Positions 11,260 to 22,541 of a stretch of 64,000 nt of DNA are shown here, piece after piece; positions within the stretch are counted from its first letter, which is position 1, and the number at the start of each line of letters is the position of its first letter. Below the pieces are notes generated by a model, which did no database searches, was not told the DNA's origin, and saw only the letters and a list, made by a program, of their open reading frames with translations. This DNA is from Blepharisma japonicum (lineage: Eukaryota > Ciliophora > Heterotrichea > Heterotrichida > Blepharismidae), in assembly GCA_949751835.1 (NCBI GenBank), contig CATKHK010000052.1, positions 124,001 to 188,000 on the forward strand. Reading direction: 5' to 3'. The position numbers and the translations under genes were made by a program.

Positions 11260-13200
11260 ATGTCAAAACCTCTTTCAAATGTAGGCACTCTCCTAACTCC
11301 AACTGGCGAGCTAATTCTAAAAGAGTCTTCACTTTCCACTTTAAATAAAGAACTCTTCGAAGGCAGCTGGGACCGAATCCTTCATCTTGATTTGCGGGGA
11401 AATGAAATCACCAATCTCCACAAATCCCCAATTTTTCATCTCACACATTTAAGATCACTCGATTTAAGAGGAAACAAACTTGACATTCTCACTGAAGAAA
11501 TCTCAGCATTTCAATATCTCAAGACCTTAAAACTTGACTCTAACCACCTTAGCACCCTGCCAATTGAGCTTTTTTCGCTCACATCTCTAACTTCTCTATC
11601 ATTCAGTAACAATTCACTGTTTTGCCTTCCAAAAGAAATCATAAATCTGAAAAAGCTGGAGTCCCTTGTAATTTCTGACAACCAAATAAAGGTGCTTCCT
11701 ACAGAAATCGGCCAATTGAAGCATTTACAAGTTTTGTATCTTCATGGGAATGACTATTCAGCCCTTCCTGTATCTATAGCTAAACTAGAGCAGCTTACCG
11801 AGCTCAGTCTTGAATGGTTTCGCTACACATTTCCACCGTTGCCAAGGATCCTTAAAGGGCATATTGGAGAGGCGATGATTGGAAGTTTAAGATGTTTATT
11901 TCAAAAATTAGCCAAAAAAAAGCAACAAGATTGCGATTTGGCTCACTTTTTAAAGCATTTTAGTCAGGATGAATTTGATATTAACAGAGTTGACGCTAGG
12001 AATAGGACTTTATTGCATATTGCAGCAAGTAATGGAGATTGTGGGGTTATTCAAGGATTAATTGATGCAGGGGTGGAAATAAATAATTTTGATAGTGAAG
12101 GATTTTCACCACTTGTATTAGCTTTGAAATCTGATAAAATTGGAGCCTCAAAATTACTTTTGGAGTCAGGAATTAGCGTAAATGAAGGAGGAGGGAATAT
12201 TGGGTCACCTATGCATTTAGCTGTTTATAAAGCTGAAGCTTGGCTTGTAAGAGCACTATTAAAAGCAGGAGCTGATGTCAATTCGAGGGATTGTGATGGA
12301 AACACCCCACTGCATATTCTGATGGGGGTGTTTGGAAAGCATAAAAGAAAATGCACACTAATCGCTGACATGCTGCTTGATGCAGGAGTCGAAGTTAATG
12401 CAGTGAATTATGAAAATTGGACTGCTCTACACATGGCTGCAAGAAGAGGACATTCTTCAGCGATTTTCTGAGCGATAAACCAAAATTCAAAGCTTCGAAA
12501 AGAAAACAAAAACCCTTTTGACATAAATATAGTCGGCGGATCTCAAGAGTGGACTCCTTTGCATTTAGCGTCACATTCCGGGCATTTTAAAGCTGTCCAA
12601 GCTTTAATAGAAGGAGGCTGCGAAGTCTACATTAAAAATAAAGAAGGAAAAACCCCTAAAGAAACTTCCAAAGGCGATTTAGCAGTTTATAAGTTTATCG
12701 CTCAAGCCGAAAAAGAGCAGCTCAAAAAGCAAGTTATGGCAAACTCAAAAGAAGAAATCAGCGCTGATGTTGCAGAAAATGAAGAAAAAGGTGATTATGA
12801 AATTGCAGCAGATTGTACATTTCCGTTATGAAGAAGATATGAATGCTTATATAAACTTTATCAAGAAGGGTATAGTAAAGAATTAGAAAATCTTATATCA
12901 GAACTGGAAGATGGGATTCTAAAAGTTGATGCTATTCATTTGTATGGGCAAACAAAAAATAGGAAATCTTCGAAACTTTTTAGAGAAATTATTAAAAATA
13001 AACAAAATATGGAACTCGTAAGAAATGAAGCTGAATTTGAAAGAGAAGAAATGAGAGGAATTGAAAGTAAAGTAAGCCATGTACAAACTTTAATTGGCCC
13101 GAAGCTGCTCAAAACAAATCCGCTGCAGATGTCGCTGCCGGTGAATTTGTCGATTCTTATGGAAGAAGAAACGCGCAAAGATTCTTTGCTTATAATTTAG
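11260..13200 (+). CDS. Leucine-rich repeat plus ankyrin repeat protein
   Basis: 646 residues once two TGA codons (12469-12471 and 12829-12831) are read as Trp. The first TGA lies inside an ankyrin repeat and restores it. Residues about 40-190 contain six leucine-rich repeats of the ILHLDLRGNEI / LRSLDLRGNKL type. Residues about 245-470 contain ankyrin repeats (NRTLLHIAASNGDCG, GNTPLHILMG, NWTALHMAARRGH, EWTPLHLASHSGHF). The C-terminus is a charged coiled coil. Both repeat types are protein-binding, so this is a scaffold. It ends with TAG and is followed two codons later by TAA. Confidence 0.87.
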
Positions 13201-13546
13201 CTGTAACATAGATTTTAATGCACTCATTTGGGATAATTTTTGTTGGGCTCAACTAGTGAAGATTAGAAAAAAATTTTAAAAGAAATAGTAATAAAATATG
13301 ACTGGTCAGATTAAGTATGAGCAAAGTATTTAATAAAATAGGAGATAGAAATTATAAAGTAGATCTTATGAATCTTTTAGTGTTTATTTATAACTATTAT
13401 TAATGCTAAGGCTTTGTCTAATTATAATGAATAATTTCTAAATTAAACTATAATAACATTAGAATTAAAAATATTCATTTTTTCTGAGATTAACCTTTTC
13501 TACTGTAAAAATATGTTAAATGAGATTAAAATTGTCTTAATATTTA
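13201..13546. other. Intergenic region
   Basis: About 345 bp of AT-rich DNA between two + strand genes. An in-frame TAA at 13538-13540 fixes the start of the next gene. Nothing else seen. Confidence 0.5.
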
Positions 13547-14860
13547 ATGAATGGGCTTTTATTTATAAATGCAATAAACCAGCCTTTTCTATCAGCAGAT
13601 GATATTCCAGATAACAAATGCTTTTCTGATGTCTTTCTTGAACCTCAAGATTTAGAAAATAGGTCAATCCAAAATCTCATTTCTCAAAGGGAATACGGAC
13701 TTATTCATTCTTGAAATCCATCCTGCTCCAATAAGCTAATCCCGAATACTGTATTACATATTTAGTATTATTCAGAAAGTACTGAATTTGATAGCTGAGC
13801 TTATAATGGGCAATTTTCACAGACTGGAAATATTTATTGTTGCACTTCTAAGCGGCAAATTATGATTTTCAACACAATAGATCCTTTTAATTGAACACTT
13901 CAAAAATCTCTTACAACAGATGACCCGTTTTGAGCATACAGTGATATGGATATAAGTCCTTGTGAAAAATTTATCATTCTATGTGCAGTTGATTCTAAAC
14001 TTAGACTAGTTACTGTAGAAAATAATGAAACAAGCCAATATATGCATTTTGATGGCATTTCTACTTACGATGAAGTTGACGCCGATACCGGAATTTTTAG
14101 TGTCAAATTCTCTGGAGATGGAAGCAGTGTTATTTTTAGCACTAATAGAAAGTCTATAGTGCTTTATGATTTAATAAAGAGGCAAAATATTAATAATTTG
14201 CAAAAAGCACATGATGATGACGTGAATTCTATTTGTTTTTTAGACCCTGAGAAGGAAAATATCGTAGTTTCAGGCTCTGATGAATCCTGCATCAAAATAT
14301 GAGACTTGAGATGTTTAAATTCTGACGGCTCCCCACATGGTGTGCTAATTGGTCATAGAGAAGGAATAACTCATGTGTCTCCTCACTCAAATGGGATTTC
14401 TTTAATTTCAAACAGTAAAGACCAAACACTTAAATTATGAGATATAAGAACTATGACAAGCCAAAAGGCCTATATAGATTTCAAAAGAAGCCACCGATAT
14501 CAGACATATTTTGACTATAGATGGGAAGACTATCCATTGAAAAATTATAAAAAAAGACTTATAGCTGATTCTTCTCTGCTAACTTTTAGAGGACATGTTG
14601 TAAGAAAAACCTGCATAAAATGCTATTTTTCGCCTTTATTTACAACGGGGAATCGGTTTATTTATTCTGGAAGCAATGATGGGAATGTGTATATTTTTGA
14701 TTCTATTACTGGAAAAACAGTAAGAATTCTTGAAGATATTGTTAAAGTAAACCCACCTGAAAAAAAATTGGTTAGAGACGTTTCATGGCATCCCTTTATA
14801 CCACTTATTTGTGCTACTTCTTTTAGGAGAAAAATTCTTTCATATCATTTTTTTCAGTAA
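13547..14860 (+). CDS. DCAF11: DCAF11/WDR23-like WD40 protein
   Basis: 432 residues after removing a 15-nt intron at 13751-13765 and reading many TGA codons as Trp (for example in IKIWDLR and LKLWDIR). Seven-bladed WD40 propeller with the family signature blocks: GQFSQTGNIYCC, SVKFSGDGSSVIF, ISNSKDQTLKLWDIR, FDYRWEDYP, SSLLTFRGH, FSPLFTTGNRFIYSGS and RDVSWHPF. These follow the order seen in DCAF11, the substrate receptor of a CUL4-DDB1 ubiquitin ligase that controls NRF2-type factors in animals. In the last blade the usual final WD is replaced by LSYHFF. The start is fixed by an in-frame stop three codons upstream. Confidence 0.9.
13751..13765 (+). other. 15-nt intron in the DCAF11-like gene
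   Basis: Sequence gtattacatatttag, with A at position 10. Removing it joins LIPNT to YYSESTEF in frame; leaving it in puts a TAG in the frame. Confidence 0.9.
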
Positions 14861-15926
14861 ATCGTGTATTTTCTCATATAAAAGAACACATTTTCAATAA
14901 TGCTAAATTATATTTTTTAGTTTTTAAGCAGAATAATATATTGGTCAAAGGATTTTTTTCTCCTTGGAGAATCACTCTCTAAGATATAAATTTGAACAAG
15001 GCAAATATAACAATATTCTGATGAAGGCATTAGAGCGACCGGCTAAGAGAGTTCCATTATGGTTCTTATCATTATATCAGGGTAATTCTTTGCTTAGCAT
15101 CAAAACTTATATGCCTAAAGCAAGTCAATTATGCTTATCAGTTGCTATCAAGTTGCCGTTTTAAATAGATATTATAGAATATAAATTTTTTAGACTATTT
15201 AATAATTTAAAGATAATAAAAATATTCAACCCTTGATTAAACAGTTTTATTAAAAGAAATTTGGACTAAAAATTTTAGAAGCAGAGACTTAATAAATTTT
15301 ATAATAATGCATTTTTAATTTTAATTTAAATCTTTATGTTTGGATATTTATCATTTAGATATAATTGACTTAGTAAAAATAAAAATAAAAATGAAATCTT
15401 CAAATTAAATTTCTGAATAAAAAATTTGATGGGTTAGATTGATGAGCTTAATCCTCAAATTTGAAGTTTTGGAATCCGAATTATAATGTTTTTATTAGAA
15501 AAAGTTTATGTTTTGAAAAAATCATACTCCATTTATTATATCTGAAGAATATAATAAAATATTTTTTATCTTTTCAAGCTAAATGCATGAGATTGAACTT
15601 TAATTTGAAAAATCTTCTTTATTTGAATATTGAATTAATTGTAACAGCTCTAAAATTAACTTAATGTGCTAAATAAATTTATAAAATTAAAGCTAAATGA
15701 GAGAAATAAATAAGCTTTAGCCTTGCTAAATTTTGAAAACTTTAAAAATCGCAGAAGGTGCAAAGGAGCTAGGATAGCATTCATCATACTTATGTTTTAA
15801 GATCATCAATTTAAATTAATTCTGATTTCAAGCAGTAAAACAATAATCTGTAACAACTACTTGATTTAAATTATAAATTTACAAAGTAATAAACTCAAAT
15901 ATAGATTTATATCCATAATTATTAAA
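14861..15926. other. Long intergenic region
   Basis: About 1.07 kb, very AT-rich. A 66-codon open frame (14964-15164) without an ATG start lies in a less AT-rich patch and could be a gene remnant, but I cannot support it as a gene. Nothing else seen. Confidence 0.45.
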
Positions 15927-17198
15927 ATGAATTCTGTTCTTAATATTTCAGAGGGAAACGTAAAAGAAAAATTTTGGGTAAAATCACAAGCAGTACCCAC
16001 TTCAAAAGCAAAGAATACAGTCTTTATTGATTATTTATGGGTTGTTACTAAATGAGGATTTTTACAACGTCGAAAATTTCTCCTTACTAAAAAAAAATTA
16101 TATATGTATATGGAAAATGAATTGGATTTCGAAAAGGAAATTTCCATATGCTGAAAAACGGTTAAGCCATTTTATGAATCTTCAGGCCAAAACGAAAGGT
16201 ATGGATTTAATTTAAGCCAAGGACAGCTTAATAAAGATTTTTATATAGATTCTTCTCTTCATCTAGACCAATGACTTTTCCATTTATCAAAAGTTGGGAT
16301 CTGTAATGATATAGAAGACGATTTCGATTTTATCAAAAAAATTGGCCATGGAACTTTTTCTCTAGTTTATTTGGCTATTGATAAGAGCACAAACAAAGAA
16401 TTTGCGATAAAAGCAATAAATAAATCCCAATTTTCTAATCAAATTGAAGCTAAAAAAAGTATTAAAAACGAAATATCCATATTAAGAAAGCTAAACCATC
16501 CAGGTATAGCTAAGCTTCATAAAGTCTATGAATCTGATGGCTACGTCTATCTAGTCTTGGATTATCTTTCAGGCGACAATCTTTGTCAAAGAATCCGCAA
16601 TAAAGGCCCTTACTCAGAAAAAATTGCTGCAAAATTAATGTCAAAATTATTAAATATTTTGTCGTATTTAAATTCAAAAAATATTATTCATAGAGATATC
16701 AAGGCTGATAATCTAATACTAGTTTCCAATGAAAATGATGAAGATTTTAAACTGATTGATTTTGGGCTTGCATGTAAAACTACAGAAAATATAGAAAATT
16801 CTTGTGGAACACCTGGATATATCGCTCCTGAAGTTTTAAACCAAAGAGCTTGAAGCCACAAAGCAGATATTTTTGGTGCTGGCATAGTATTTTATGCAAT
16901 GCTATCACAAAGGCTGCCATTTAGTAGCAAACTGGTAAATGAAATTATTCGGAAAAATAGAGAATGTTCAATAGAATGTGCAGGCTCTGGCTGGAATAAT
17001 ATCACAGCACAAGCCATTGAAACACTTTTGAAACTTGTAGAAAAAGACCCAAATCGACGACCTTCTGCTGAGGAAGCATTAAGACTGCCATATTATACTG
17101 TAAATTCAATTAATTCTCCTTCTTCATCTTCTAATAGTCAAGATAGACAGCAGAAACTAAAAAGAATGAATTGCATGAGACGTAGCAACATTGAATAA
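15927..17198 (+). CDS. PH-domain Ser/Thr protein kinase
   Basis: 423 residues in one frame with TGA read as Trp at several places. Residues about 15-135 resemble a pleckstrin-homology domain: the first strand TVFIDYLWVVTKWGFLQRRKF, basic strands, then WLFHLSKVG near the end. The kinase follows: GHGTFSLVY glycine loop, catalytic Lys in FAIKAINKS, HRDIKADN, DFGLAC and the APE motif IAPEVLN, with the TGA-encoded Trp just after. The kinase belongs to the CAMK-like/AKT-like general type by these motifs. A lipid-directed kinase acting at membranes is inferred. The C-terminal tail is Ser-rich. Confidence 0.87.
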
Positions 17199-17583
17199 AT
17201 ATAAATATTTAATATAAATATTCAAATGTAAATTCTGATTATTTAATAAACAACATAAGCAACCCTTTTTGCTCAATTTGCAACTGAATTTCTTAAGTAG
17301 CATCACAAAAGTAAACTAATTTGGTTTTCTGATGGTTTTGGAACAATAATTTTTAATAATTCGCATTTATTTCTGCAATTCATCATATTTGCGAAATTTA
17401 TAAAATTCTGCTCACTAACACTCTATACCATTATTAAAAATTTCACAAGCTCCTTCCATTAATAAAGACTAATTGCTTAAAATAGGTCAGTTTCAATAAG
17501 CAAAAAAATTAAACAAGTTATGCATATTTCTCTGTAGTTTTCACTACATTCTTTTTTTCTATTAAAACTTTGAACTTAGTAAA
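17199..17583. other. Intergenic region
   Basis: About 385 bp of AT-rich DNA between two + strand genes. Presumably the promoter of the downstream protease gene; no distinct element recognised. Confidence 0.5.
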
Positions 17584-18957
17584 ATGGGCTCAGGCTGCTG
17601 CAGCAGATCCGTTGAACAAAATGAAGATCTATTAGCTAAAAAAGACTCCACAGAAAATTCCACTGATACCGCACCTCCAGCAAAAATCACTCAAGGCTAC
17701 ATTTCAATTGCAAATCGCTTCAATAGCACTCATGTAGAAAAAGAAGCACTTTTTGGGGTAGGAGGTCTAGAAAATCTAGGGAAAACATGCTTTGTAAACT
17801 CAGCTTTGCAGTGTCTTTCCAACTGTCAGCCTCTAACTGATTATTTTTTATCAGGAGTCTATGAAGACGAAATTAATACACACAATCCACATGGGACTCA
17901 AGGCGAATTGACCCTTTCTGTCGCAGAAGTAATAACAACCCAATGGATTGAGTCTTATGACTGCATTGTCCCCAAAAACTTGGTTGAGACCATATACAAA
18001 TATGGATCACAATTTGACCGTGAAACTGAACAAGACGTGCACGAATTCCTTTCTTTTCTGCTTGACAAGATGCATGAAGACTTAAATAGGGTCGGAAAAT
18101 CACCAATGCTAAATAGCTTGAAGATTTCTGGAAATAGTGAAGAGTTTATAGCAGCAAAAGCATGGCAGGACCATTTAAAAGGAAATTCTTCAGTAATCGT
18201 AGATCTCTTTCAAGGCCAGCTAAAATCAACCCTGGTATGCCAAGAATGCAATTATCTTTCTAGAAAATTTGATGTGTTTATGTATCTAAGTTTACCATTA
18301 ACCAAATTGACAGGAATGATAACCCTACAAGAATGTTTAAATGAATTTACTAAGGACGAAAATTTGGAAAAAGGCTGGATTTGTCCACATTGTGAAAAGC
18401 CTGTGGTGTCAAATAAAAAGTTTGATATATGGAAAGTGCCACCTATTTTAATTATCCACTTAAAAAGATTTAAATATATTCAAGGAAACTTAGGCAAAAA
18501 TAAAGCCTTTGTTGATTTTCCTTTAGTCGGTCTTGATTTATCAGGTTTTGTATCTAGCGAACAAAAAGAACCTCCAATCTACGACCTTTTTGCCAAAATC
18601 GACCACGAAGGCAAGCTAAAAGCCGGCCACTACTACGCAGTCGCCCGCAATTTCAGAGACAATAAATGGTACAAATTCGACGACGAAGACGTCTGTGAAA
18701 CTCAAGAATCTGAAATTGTCAATGATAAAGCTTATCTCTTATTCTACCACAAATCCTCTGTAGGAGAATTCCATCGCCAAAGCAAAAACATGCCTGACTT
18801 GTGGCCTCATATTATGAAGAATTTAGAAAGGAAAAGGAGGATGACTTATGATATGGGAGAATCAGCGCCACCCTCAATTGGATTTAAAAAAGAATTATTT
18901 GCAGTTAAAGAAGAAATGGAAGACAGTCAGATGTTTACAAGGATCTCAAGGAAATAA
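17584..18957 (+). CDS. Ubiquitin-specific protease (USP/UBP family), lipid-anchored N-terminus
   Basis: 457 residues. The Cys box is GLENLGKTCFVNSALQCLSN at about residues 60-79, with the catalytic Cys in KTCF. The His box is GHYYAVARNFRDNKWYKFDD near residue 350, with the catalytic His and the following Asp/Asn. A zinc ribbon is formed by CQECN and CPHCE. Together these define an active peptidase C19 that removes ubiquitin from proteins. The N-terminus MGSGCCSRS has Gly2 plus two Cys, a classic N-myristoylation and palmitoylation signal, so attachment to a membrane is inferred. The C-terminal 70 residues are basic and family-unrelated. Length is that of a compact USP. Confidence 0.92.
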   Translation: MGSGCCSRSVEQNEDLLAKKDSTENSTDTAPPAKITQGYISIANRFNSTHVEKEALFGVGGLENLGKTCFVNSALQCLSNCQPLTDYFLSGVYEDEINTHNPHGTQGELTLSVAEVITTQWIESYDCIVPKNLVETIYKYGSQFDRETEQDVHEFLSFLLDKMHEDLNRVGKSPMLNSLKISGNSEEFIAAKAWQDHLKGNSSVIVDLFQGQLKSTLVCQECNYLSRKFDVFMYLSLPLTKLTGMITLQECLNEFTKDENLEKGWICPHCEKPVVSNKKFDIWKVPPILIIHLKRFKYIQGNLGKNKAFVDFPLVGLDLSGFVSSEQKEPPIYDLFAKIDHEGKLKAGHYYAVARNFRDNKWYKFDDEDVCETQESEIVNDKAYLLFYHKSSVGEFHRQSKNMPDLWPHIMKNLERKRRMTYDMGESAPPSIGFKKELFAVKEEMEDSQMFTRISRK

Positions 18958-19002
18958 TTCCAGATTTTTGGTAAATTCTCTAATGCAAATTGGTATGTAA
19001 AT

Positions 19003-20508
19003 TTAATATGGCTTGCTCGAGTAAAATTCGTCAGGGTCTATTACAAATCTTTTGGATTGGACTTGGGGCTGAGAATTTACTTTGGGGCTGGGTATTGAGT
19101 ATTTTATTGCATCTAATTCTTGTAGAGCGGTCGCAAGGCTTGTTCTAGTATTTTCATCGTCTTTTTTGTAGGTGTAGCCGATGAAGTGGTTGTCTTTTTT
19201 GGATTTTCGCTTTTTGACAGCTTCTGGAGGGTAAAAAGACTCGGTTTCTTCAAAATTGTCGAAGTTTGCTGTGTCTCATTCATTTCTTAGCTAAATAAAA
19301 TTTACCTCAGGAACCCATGGAGCTCGTGTGTTTCTTATATTTTCCCAATCAACTCCTGCGAAAAATGGATGTGTCTTTATTTCTTCAACTCCTCTATTTC
19401 CTAGCCTATTTTCTGCATCACATACAAGTTTTCTAATTAAGTCCACTGTAGAATGTCTCAAATTTGCTTCCCTTGGAATTACCAGTGTTTTTTGCCAATG
19501 GAGGATTTTTTGACAAGTAATAGAAGGTTCGTCAGAAAAAAATGGAGGGTAGCCAACAACCATTTCAAATAAAATGACTCCTACACTTCACCAATCTATT
19601 GATTCTGTGTAGCCTTCTTTTCCAAACACTTCTGGAGCTATATAATCAGGGGTCCCTACAGTGGAATAAGCTAGTGCTCGGTTTCTCCTAAAATCACTTT
19701 TCCTATCTATATATTGTTTATTTCTTGCATCTTCTTCTAGTTTACGCAAATTTCTATAAGGGTTATCTGTCTGGATTTCGCTCAGCTTACACAGACCAAA
19801 ATCAGACAATTTTATGTGTCCTGCTCTATCAATTAATACATTGTCAGGCTTTAAATCTCTATGAATATAATTTAATTTGTGGCAAGAATCAACAGCTAAA
19901 ACCATTTCAGCAATATAAAATTTTGCTTCATCTTGAGGCAAAATGTCTCTTTTTATCAGAATATTCATTAAATCGCCACCTGGAAGATATTCCATAGCAA
20001 GATACAGATATTTATCGTCTTGAAATGAATATTTCAGCTCAACAATCCAAGGATTATTTGCTTTGGCTAAGACATTTCTTTCGGCTCTGACATGTTGGAC
20101 TTGATTTTTCCTGACCATTTCAGACTTATTCATTTTTTTCAAAGCTAATATTTCGCCAGATAGTTTACTTCTAACCACCCTTACCTCGCCAAATGCACCT
20201 CTTCCTATTATTGCAATCGGCTCAAAATCAAAAATCGAAATCCTCTTTCGAGACTGTCTCAGCTGTTCCGCTTCTTTGTGTAGGATTTCTTGTCGAATTA
20301 TTTCTTGTTCAGTCGTTGATAGGCTAAGCTCGTTCATTTTTTGAGCTAATTGGTCCCACCCTTCGCGCTTTTCTGATTCTATTTGTTTAAGTTTGGAATA
20401 TTTTTGTTCAATAAACGCTTTAGCGGCTTCTGCCCTTTCTCGTGCTGATGATGAAATCTGTGGCCTTTCACGCACTTCAGCTTTCCTGGGAGTGAGCCTT
20501 TGTTCCAT
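19003..20508 (-). CDS. NDR/LATS family AGC protein kinase
   Basis: 496 residues with one 15-nt intron (19291-19305) and TGA codons read as Trp, one being the second Trp of SIDWWSVGV. The N-terminal helical region (about 15-95, ending LRQSRKRI) is the MOB-binding regulatory segment of NDR kinases. The kinase has GRGAFGEVR, LALKKM, HRDLKPDN, DFGLCK and, after the basic autoinhibitory insert (about 30 residues, KSDFRRNRALAYS), the activation-loop and APE motif VGTPDYIAPE. The spliced C-terminal exon supplies TANFDNFEE and the hydrophobic motif FIGYTYKK. NDR kinases act with MOB proteins in cell growth, polarity, ciliary and cytokinesis control. Confidence 0.93.
19291..19305 (-). other. 15-nt intron in the NDR kinase gene
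   Basis: On the minus strand gtaaattttatttag, with A at position 10. Removing it joins PWVPE to LRNEWDTANF, the expected AGC C-terminal extension; retention gives a TAG stop. Confidence 0.92.
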
Positions 20509-20648
20509 TATTTAATTTAGATTTTGAGATAAAAATCAAACAGAATATGAAAATCCTATTTTTAATAAGAAAAAGGCAAATTAATCATTTTGACTTTAAA
20601 ATAAGGCGGAATAGAAATGAAAAATCTAATAAATGCTTTTAAAATGAT

Positions 20649-22520
20649 TTATCTTTTCGCACTCAATGGCCTAATTTTTTTATTGGTAAGAGAAGTATTC
20701 ATCAGGCTTTTTTGGACTTCTTTGCCTAAAACTACATTTAGTGGAGCTTTAAATTGTCTGGAATCACTCGGAGACCCTTCTTCAATTACTTTTCTGAAGT
20801 GAAATTGTTCATGAGTGTCAATAGAAAAGACTTCGCTGCCGATATCATATTCTCCGTTTTGTATATAGCTGAAGTCTGTTGTCTTAGCTCCAGTTTCAGC
20901 TTTATATAGTCTTCCGTCCCTTCCTAAAACATGGGGCTGGACTGGAGCAAAATTTGCATCTCCTCTTCCGCATGATAAGCAGTTGCTGGGCAAAAAAGTT
21001 TTTCTGCCAACTAAAGCGAAGCCTGACTTTTGGCTCATTTCTGTGATGAGCGCTTGCAGCTTTCTAAGATTTGCTAATAAATTTTCTAATTCTTTTGAAT
21101 TTTTTGCTGTTTCACGCTCGATTTCGTTAATTTTAAATTCATGAGACCCCAAGCCAGTTTTAAGCTCGTCATCACTAGCTTTAGTATTTACAAGTTTCTT
21201 TAAAGAGCTTATGTCTGCTAATTTCCCTAATTTTTCAACTTTTGCTTCTAAATTTTTTATTTGCTCAATAACTCTTTCTCTAAACTTCCAGAACTCATTC
21301 ATATCATTTTTTTCTTGAACCACAGGAGGATGGTCTTTATTCATATTTTTTGCTAAAAATTCTTCGATCATGCTTTTATCAACCTTTTTATCAATATCAT
21401 CTTTTAAATGATTAAGAATTTGTTTCAATAAGTCAATATCGTCTTCTAAATTATTATTTTGTGGAAGCATATTTTTGAGTTCTCTAATTTTTTCTTCAAA
21501 TTTGTCAATTCTTATATTTATGTCATTGAATTTTCCATGAAATTCGGTTAAGTTTAATGATTGAAGGATTGATCTTATTTCGTCAATTTCTCTTATACAT
21601 ACTTCTTTATCGCTTTTCCTATTAAGGAGTTCCTGTAAGTTTTTAATTTCATCTTTTAAATTTTTGAATTTCCCTAAAGAATCATGCTCAAATTTTTCAG
21701 TTTCTTTTTGTAAATCTTTGATAAGTTTATCATATTTTGCCATACTTCCTTCATTAAACTGGATCAATTCTCTTTTTATTTTGTCTTCAATTCCATGTAT
21801 GGCATCATATACAAATTTTTCATTGACTCTTACTTTTAATAGCTCTTCGCAATCCTTTATTTTCCATAAAGTATTTAATTCTAAGTCAGCTAATTTCTTT
21901 TCTAGCTCCATTATTTTTTCTGCCAATTTTCCATCATTTTGTGCCATCTCGATTTGCAGTTTTTTTAGTCCATCTTGGGTCTATCTAATTTTTACCTCTT
22001 TTTGTAATTTCTTTTTTTTAGCCTTAACGAAAGTTTTCACAAAATTAATTGTGGATTTTTGACTGAGATCTTCATTAATATTTTTTACATTTTCTTCAGT
22101 TATCGCTTTATATTTATTCAAGTCTCTGACGTTTTCGCTTAAAATTTTTATTTTTCCAAGACAATATTGAATAGAATTATTTCAATCATCGCCATTTGAA
22201 TGTTTCCTGACTTCTCCAAGTTCGTCATTAATTGACCCACCAAAACCTTTAAAAATATCAATTAATTCTGTAGTAGTGACTCTGCTTCTAATTTCTTCAG
22301 TCAAGGTGCTAATAATTAGCCCATGCTGATTAACTGTTTGTGATACACTATTAAGAAAATCCTGAATAAAAATAACCTTTAAATTATCGAAGTGCAAATC
22401 AAAGCTAACCAAAGGAGCTGATGGAAGCTGTGATGGAGCCATATGTTCAGTCTCAACTTTTGATATTCTGCTTGAAGTATAACTTTTAGTTTCTGTCACC
22501 CTTATGTGAGAACTTGACAT
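20649..22520 (-). CDS. Long coiled-coil protein with C-terminal Cys-rich motif
   Basis: 618 residues after removing a 15-nt intron at 21981-21995 and reading one TGA as Trp. The start is the ATG at 22518-22520; a frame-extension codon upstream is TTG. Residues about 150-500 are an almost continuous coiled coil (Leu/Ile heptads, Lys/Glu-rich). The C-terminal part contains CLSCGRGDANFAPVQPHVLG and a basic end. The CxxC motif after a long coil recalls the DUF4795 region of QRICH2-type sperm flagellar proteins, but this resemblance is weak. A cytoskeletal or ciliary role is inferred. The start lies 21 bp from the start of the divergent PP2C gene. Confidence 0.82.
21981..21995 (-). other. 15-nt intron in the coiled-coil gene
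   Basis: On the minus strand gtaaaaattagatag, with A at position 10. Removal joins KLQKE to TQDGLKKLQ and keeps the coil heptad; retention gives a TAG stop. Confidence 0.9.
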
Positions 22521-22541
22521 ATTTAACAAAAATTTAATTAA
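22521..22541. promoter_or_regulatory. 21-bp divergent intergenic spacer
   Basis: Only 21 bp of pure AT-rich DNA separates the start codons of a minus-strand coiled-coil gene and a plus-strand PP2C gene. Any 5' untranslated regions must be a few nucleotides long or overlap, and the promoters must lie in this spacer or within the neighbouring coding sequence. Promoter function is inferred from geometry only. Confidence 0.55.

Noticed and set aside
14964-15164. A 66-codon open frame in a long spacer (ERPAKRVPLWFLSLYQ).
   Set aside because: No ATG, no known motif and no neighbouring exon in frame. It may be a remnant but cannot be supported as a gene.
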